64,000 nt of DNA from Pascua guehoae (lineage: Eukaryota; Basidiomycota; Tremellomycetes; Trichosporonales; Trichosporonaceae): the NCBI GenBank assembly GCA_001600415.1, contig BCJX01000002.1, forward strand, positions 2,864,987 to 2,928,986. The letters are read 5' to 3'. The notes under the pieces are model-generated. The model saw only the letters and a list, made by a program, of their open reading frames with translations. It had not been told where the DNA came from and searched no databases. Position numbers and translations under genes: made by a program. Numbering within the stretch: position 1 is the stretch's first letter; every line of letters begins with the position of its first letter. Shown here in pieces: positions 60,571-64,000 of this stretch.

Positions 60571-61712
60571 ATGTGCTGGCAGGCCCACCTCCTCAACCCG
60601 CCCCAGTACGCCCACGACCTCGAGGGCACGTACCAGTGGCTCACCAACGTGCCCTTCCCCCTCCACGCCGCCGCCGAGGCGGTTCGCAACGGCACGCTCC
60701 CGGACCACGTAGAGTATGTCTCGCCAAACGCCCTCCGCCCCGTCCCGTCCATCTCGGGCTCGACGCCGCCCGACATCTCGGCCGCTGTCCAGCGCCACGC
60801 CAAGATTGTCGCCGGGCTCAGTGCGCAGGGGTGGTTCAAGGGCGAGGTCGGGAGGGGGGTCCAGATGGGCGTGGTTCGGTATCGTGAGTATGAGTTTTTG
60901 GGTCCCGGGGGTACGTTTGGGGGGGGGGGGGGGGGGGACCAGTGGCGGGAGTTGGAGCTAAAGGTTTGGACGTGGACGTGCGGCGTGCAATCCCACAGCG
61001 ACGTGGCCATGCAGCTGAGCTGGGACGGAGCTGGGCATGGCCCAGAGACAATCTGAAAGGGTGCCTGGCAATCAGCACTCTGGCCATCGAGTCTCGCGAG
61101 AGCCGAGTGCTGTGCTCGGCTTCGAGCTCCGGTCCTTTGGGAGCAACGAGACGGAATGGTCCTGCAGTTGCTGTCAACGACCTGGACTCAACATGGATCC
61201 AACCTGCTGCCCGGTTGAGCCATTAGACCCAGCCCAGCAGACCCAGACGCAACCCAGAGCCAAACCTCGATCGTTCAGTGTTCGGATATCCTGCAGCCAG
61301 CCTGCCCCTTACACTTCTACCCCGTTCATTCTTCCCCACCTTGTCCCCATTCCCCGCCTTGTCCACTTCCCCACCCTATTCCCCATTCTCCACTCTCCTC
61401 CCCCCCCCCCCCCCCCCCCCCCCCCCACACACACACTAACACCCAGACGCCTGGCTCGACCTCATGTCCGCCGTCCCAAACCACCCCTTCCTCGCGCCCC
61501 CCGTCGACATCGAGCTCGTCTGGCGCACCCACCAGCTCAAGGGCGCCCGCTACCGGGCCGAAACCGAGCACCTCCTGGGTGAGCCGCTCGACCGCGCCGA
61601 ACGCGGCGACGACCAGAGTATCAAGCGCGCGGCACATTTGTGGAAACAGCGGTTTAGGAAGGAGTACGTCGTGGGCACGTTGCGCAAGCCTGTGAGGAGG
61701 AGTACTGTCTAG
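60571..61712 (+). CDS. DUF1399/GRDP-like protein, two visible exons, 192 aa, N-terminus not found
   Basis: Exons 60571-60883 and 61447-61712 join in phase. The first Met-containing segment reads LMCWQAHLLNPPQYAHDLEG, the conserved LMCW(H/Q)A(H/Y)-x-LNP block of DUF1399/glycine-rich domain-containing proteins. After the junction comes RYHAWLDLMSAVPNHPFLAPP, then DIELVWRTHQLKGARYRAET, which is the (D/E)-x-x-W-x-T-H-Q signature. In the family about 100-200 residues precede the first block. Here the frame upstream of 60571 stays open (PPLAIL fits the family), but it soon becomes low-complexity, and I could not find the missing exons. The intron (563 nt) contains 19 G (60919-60937) and 27 C (61400-61426). 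It may be a complete gene with undetected 5' exons or a truncated copy. Function in fungi is unknown. Confidence 0.65.
60919..61426. repeat. Complementary G19 and C27 homopolymers within one intron
   Basis: G-run 60919-60937 and C-run 61400-61426 lie 462 bp apart in the intron of the GRDP-like gene. Their transcripts could pair. Confidence 0.8.
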
Positions 61713-62397
61713 GGCGAGTTGGGGAGTTGTGCATGGAAGAAAGGGGGGGAGGGGGGAGGGAGGGGTAGTGAGGGGTAGTGAGGGGGGGATCATTGTATAT
61801 TACCATTATAGTTCATGCATAGCTGGATTCGCCTCGCGGGGCCCGTGTTCGACAGTCATGGTAACGGAGCAACGTATCCAGGGGATGAGTGCTCCAGCCA
61901 GCGGCCTCGACGCGGCTGTCCGGACACGTCCCGCAGCATTCCGGCCGCATGCCCGCCGCAGATTAACCGTGACTTTGGGACTGCCTCGCCGCGGTCTAAC
62001 TGCCCGGAGACGCGACAGGGGCTCTGCTCAGGTAGACCGGGATCGCCGCTTCTCACGATAACAGCGGTCACGATAGCCTCTATATGCGGCCCAGCCGTGC
62101 ATGCTTGTCGGTGTCACGACCCTCGGCCGTCGGTATCTCCCTATGATCGCTTTGGGCGGCTGTGTCTCTGCTCTGTGCCTCGTCCAGTGTGTCGGCGGGA
62201 GGTCGGCTTGTCGCAGCTTCACTCTCGAGGACGTCTGCACGTTTGCTCTCCATGTCTTGTTGCGATGCCTCCGTGCCATGTTTCGGGTTCATGTATTGGG
62301 TCTTCAAGCGGATGTTCACACAGTTCTTCACCTCAAGTTATAGGTGTATCAGTTCTTCACGCGCCAGTTTTCAGTTCCCCGGGCATCAGTTCAGGTC

Positions 62398-62545
62398 TTC
62401 ACGTCCTCGGGTCTTCGTGTCTTCGTGTCTCCATACCATGTCTTCATGTCTTCATGTCTCCAGGTCTTCATGTCTCCAGGTCTTCATGTCTTCATGTCTT
62501 CATGTCTCCAGGTCTTCATGTCTTCATGTCTTGAGGTCTTCAGTC
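62398..62545 (+). repeat. TCTTCATG/TCTCCAGG minisatellite
   Basis: 8-bp units TCTTCATG and TCTCCAGG (or TCTTCGTG) alternate irregularly over about 150 bp. Confidence 0.85.
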
Positions 62546-62570
62546 ATCGGATCTCCACTGTCTTCAGCCG

Positions 62571-62640
62571 CCTCTTGACGCCTTCACCTCTTGACGCCTT
62601 CACCTCTTGACGCCTTCACCTCTTGACGCCTTCGCCTCTT
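62571..62640 (+). repeat. Four copies of a 17-bp unit
   Basis: CCTCTTGACGCCTTCAC is repeated four times; the last copy has one substitution. Confidence 0.9.
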
Positions 62641-62815
62641 CACTCCTCTCGCCCTTACGACATTACGACCTTACGCACACACACCCCAACGCCTTGCAGC
62701 AGCACTTCTTCAGATCTTCATTTCCATCCGTCAAACTTGGGACGGGTACAACCCCCTCCCTCATTCTCCTTTTCCCTTTCTTCTCACGCTGTCCTGCCTA
62801 GACCTAGACCTAGAC

Positions 62816-63983
62816 CTAGACACGCTTGTAAAAGTCCATCTTGGCCGCCTCGAGGCCGCCCTCGAGGAGGTTGGCGTTGGCGACGAGGACCTGGAACTTT
62901 GCGCCCGCCATGTGGGCTTTGTCGTTAGCGGGGGTCTGCGGGGGTACTTAGAGAGGGGGGGGGGGGGGGGTGTTGTACGGGAGGTGTCAAGATAAAGGTC
63001 AAGATAGGAGTGGAGGTAGGTATCAAGAGGGGAGGAGGATATCAAGAGGTAGGAGAGGGACTCGGTCGAGGCAGGCATGCGGTCTGTCATTCAGGTGACC
63101 GTGGAAGTCACCCAGGTCGCGATAGTCAACAGGGCCACCAAGGTTATCAAGGTCACCAAGGTCACCAAGGTCACGAAAGTTACCAGGTCACCAGGCCGTC
63201 TCCGGCCACAATACCTAGGTCACTCTGTCTCGTCGTGACAATACCCGGTCACTCGCGCTGTGGACTCTGGTCCTATGGTATGCAACCCCAGACGCAAAAG
63301 TCCTTGCCAGGGCCGGGCAAACACTGTGCAGCACCGCCACGTCGCAGCGTCGCAACATTGTAACGTCGCAGTATCGCAGCAGTGCAGCCTCTCCCGGCCG
63401 GCGAGTCCACCACCCCCCGCCTGCGGCGCCGCAGCCCCGCCTCCGAAGTAACGCGTACCCCTCGGTTCCCTACGTCTGCGTTGGCTTGGCTCGCCCGGCC
63501 GTCCACCGACGACGTCGACCCGACCGCCCCATCTCAGCTCCAACGCAACGGCTGTGTCGTAACTCTCAGCCCCGACGCCAGTGCCAATCCCCAATACACA
63601 AGTCCCAACCACCGTTCCCCGACTCCAACCCCAAACTCCAACCCCCAAGCCCCAACCCCCAACCCCCAACCCAACCCTCAACCCCCAGCTCCAACAGCAA
63701 ACCCTCAACCCCTAGCTCCAACAACAAACCCCCAACCCCCAACCACCATCAGCACCCCACCCCACGCGTCCCCATCGACGCCCGAAACAACCCCACCCAG
63801 ACCTCCACCCAGACCCCTCCTCCGACTCCAACTCGGACCCAGACTCACCATCAACCGCCGCCTGGTCGGCATACTCTTCAAACACCATAAACGCCAGCGG
63901 GTCGTCGTTCTTGCGCGTGGGGAAGTAGTGCGAGCAGCCGGGCTCGGCGGGCGAGAGCGCCACGTCACGGATGTCCTGCAGGA
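62816..63983 (-). CDS. Antibiotic biosynthesis monooxygenase (ABM) domain protein, C-terminal part
   Basis: Two exons are visible: 63983-63849 and 62916-62816; upstream exons lie beyond the right edge. The spliced reading gives DVALSPAEPGCSHYFPTRKN, then LAFMVFEEYADQAAVDAHMA, then GAKFQVLVANANLLEGG and the C-terminus MDFYKRV. The EPGC-x-x-Y ... (F/V)-x-x-EEY-x(4)-A-x-x-xH pattern is the dimeric alpha/beta barrel of the ABM family (small heme- or quinol-type monooxygenases and related proteins). The acceptor at 62917 (CTAAC branch, AAAG) restores phase; the more obvious CCGCAG a few bases upstream does not. The intron of 932 nt is very long for this genome. It contains a 16-G run, an AGGTCACCA repeat and a CCCAACC-rich repeat. 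Substrate unknown. Confidence 0.8.
62955..62970. repeat. 16-G homopolymer in the ABM-gene intron
   Basis: Sixteen consecutive G on the plus strand, close to the acceptor side of the intron. Confidence 0.9.
63124..63196. repeat. AGGTCACCA 9-mer repeat
   Basis: Degenerate 9-bp units in tandem inside the ABM-gene intron. Confidence 0.8.
63605..63760. repeat. CCCAACC/CCAACCC-rich repeat tract
   Basis: C/A-rich 6-7-mers alternate over about 150 bp within the ABM-gene intron; on the minus strand it is GGGTTGG-rich. Confidence 0.75.
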
Positions 63984-64000
63984 CTGGGGTTAGTCTGGGC

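Larger units (their letters stand above)
61713..62815. other. Convergent intergenic region with two minisatellites
   Basis: Between the 3' ends of the GRDP-like and ABM-domain genes. It holds the TCTTCATG-type repeat (62398-62545), the 17-bp repeat (62571-62640) and, at its right end, four CTAGAC hexamers running into the ABM gene stop codon. No gene is recognised. Confidence 0.45.

Noticed and set aside
59079..60887. A 602-codon open frame on the plus strand
   Set aside because: Arg/Pro/Gly/Ala-rich translation made of GC-rich repeats, no domain, no initiation context, and overlapping frames are equally open. It overlaps the real GRDP-like exon in another frame.

Overview
The window is nuclear DNA of a basidiomycete yeast, most probably a tremellomycete of the Cryptococcus/Trichosporonales type. 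The reasons are high GC content, genes cut by many short GT-AG introns (mostly 35-60 nt, with CTNAC/CTGAC branch sites), a eukaryotic single-chain urease, a RIM13 calpain, an EGCrP-type GH5 glycosidase and a double hybrid histidine kinase of the Tco2 kind. An interstitial tract with TTAGGG(GG) units also resembles the Cryptococcus telomere repeat. I rebuilt gene models by hand from reading-frame continuity, splice consensus and family resemblance. Every internal exon junction given is phase-consistent unless I say otherwise.

Layout. 1-325: 3' end of a sugar transporter. 1176-2432 (-): P-loop kinase-like protein. 4289-9995 (+): 1774-aa double hybrid histidine kinase. 11237-13617 (+): 12-exon M50B-like membrane protein with HELCH. 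14783-16005 (-): 112-aa cysteine-rich protein. 16855-19212 (-): FAD oxidoreductase of the L-2-hydroxyglutarate dehydrogenase type, with a 100-N assembly gap inside an intron. 19753-19845 (-): intron-bearing tRNA-Ile. 20514-22419 (-): P5C dehydrogenase. 23720-26713 (-): RIM13 calpain. 27247-30004 (+): EGCrP-type glycosidase. 30433-33792 (+): urease. 34386-35658 (+): FMN-binding split-barrel protein. 35856-37686 (-): GPI-type aspartic protease. 38725-40528 (-): type I membrane protein. 43731-47915 (+): 19-exon ArAE/BRE4-like membrane protein. 48482-50274 (-): single-pass membrane protein. 51281-53230 (+): metallo-beta-lactamase-fold hydrolase. 53876-55819 (+): vacuolar aspartic protease. 60571-61712 (+): DUF1399/GRDP-like protein with no visible N-terminus. 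62816-63983 (-): ABM-domain protein running off the right edge.

The genes do not form a cluster with a single pathway; they are ordinary chromosomal neighbours. Some physiological themes recur: stress and pH sensing (hybrid kinase, RIM13), nitrogen metabolism (urease, P5C dehydrogenase), proteolysis (two aspartic proteases, M50B-like, calpain) and sterol/sphingolipid glycoside turnover (EGCrP). The right end (about 55.8-64 kb) differs in character: GC-rich, gene-poor, full of minisatellites and G or C homopolymers, with long repeat-bearing introns. I found no CRISPR array, prophage, complete transposon or biosynthetic cluster.

The most unusual items are: a hybrid kinase whose first kinase module has lost its phospho-histidine and part of its ATP site; a 5-nt micro-exon in urease; a small protein with a duplicated C-x(1,2)-H-x4-C-x2-C motif; a calpain with Asp where the triad Asn is expected; and poly-C/poly-G tracts that recur and coincide with the assembly gap.
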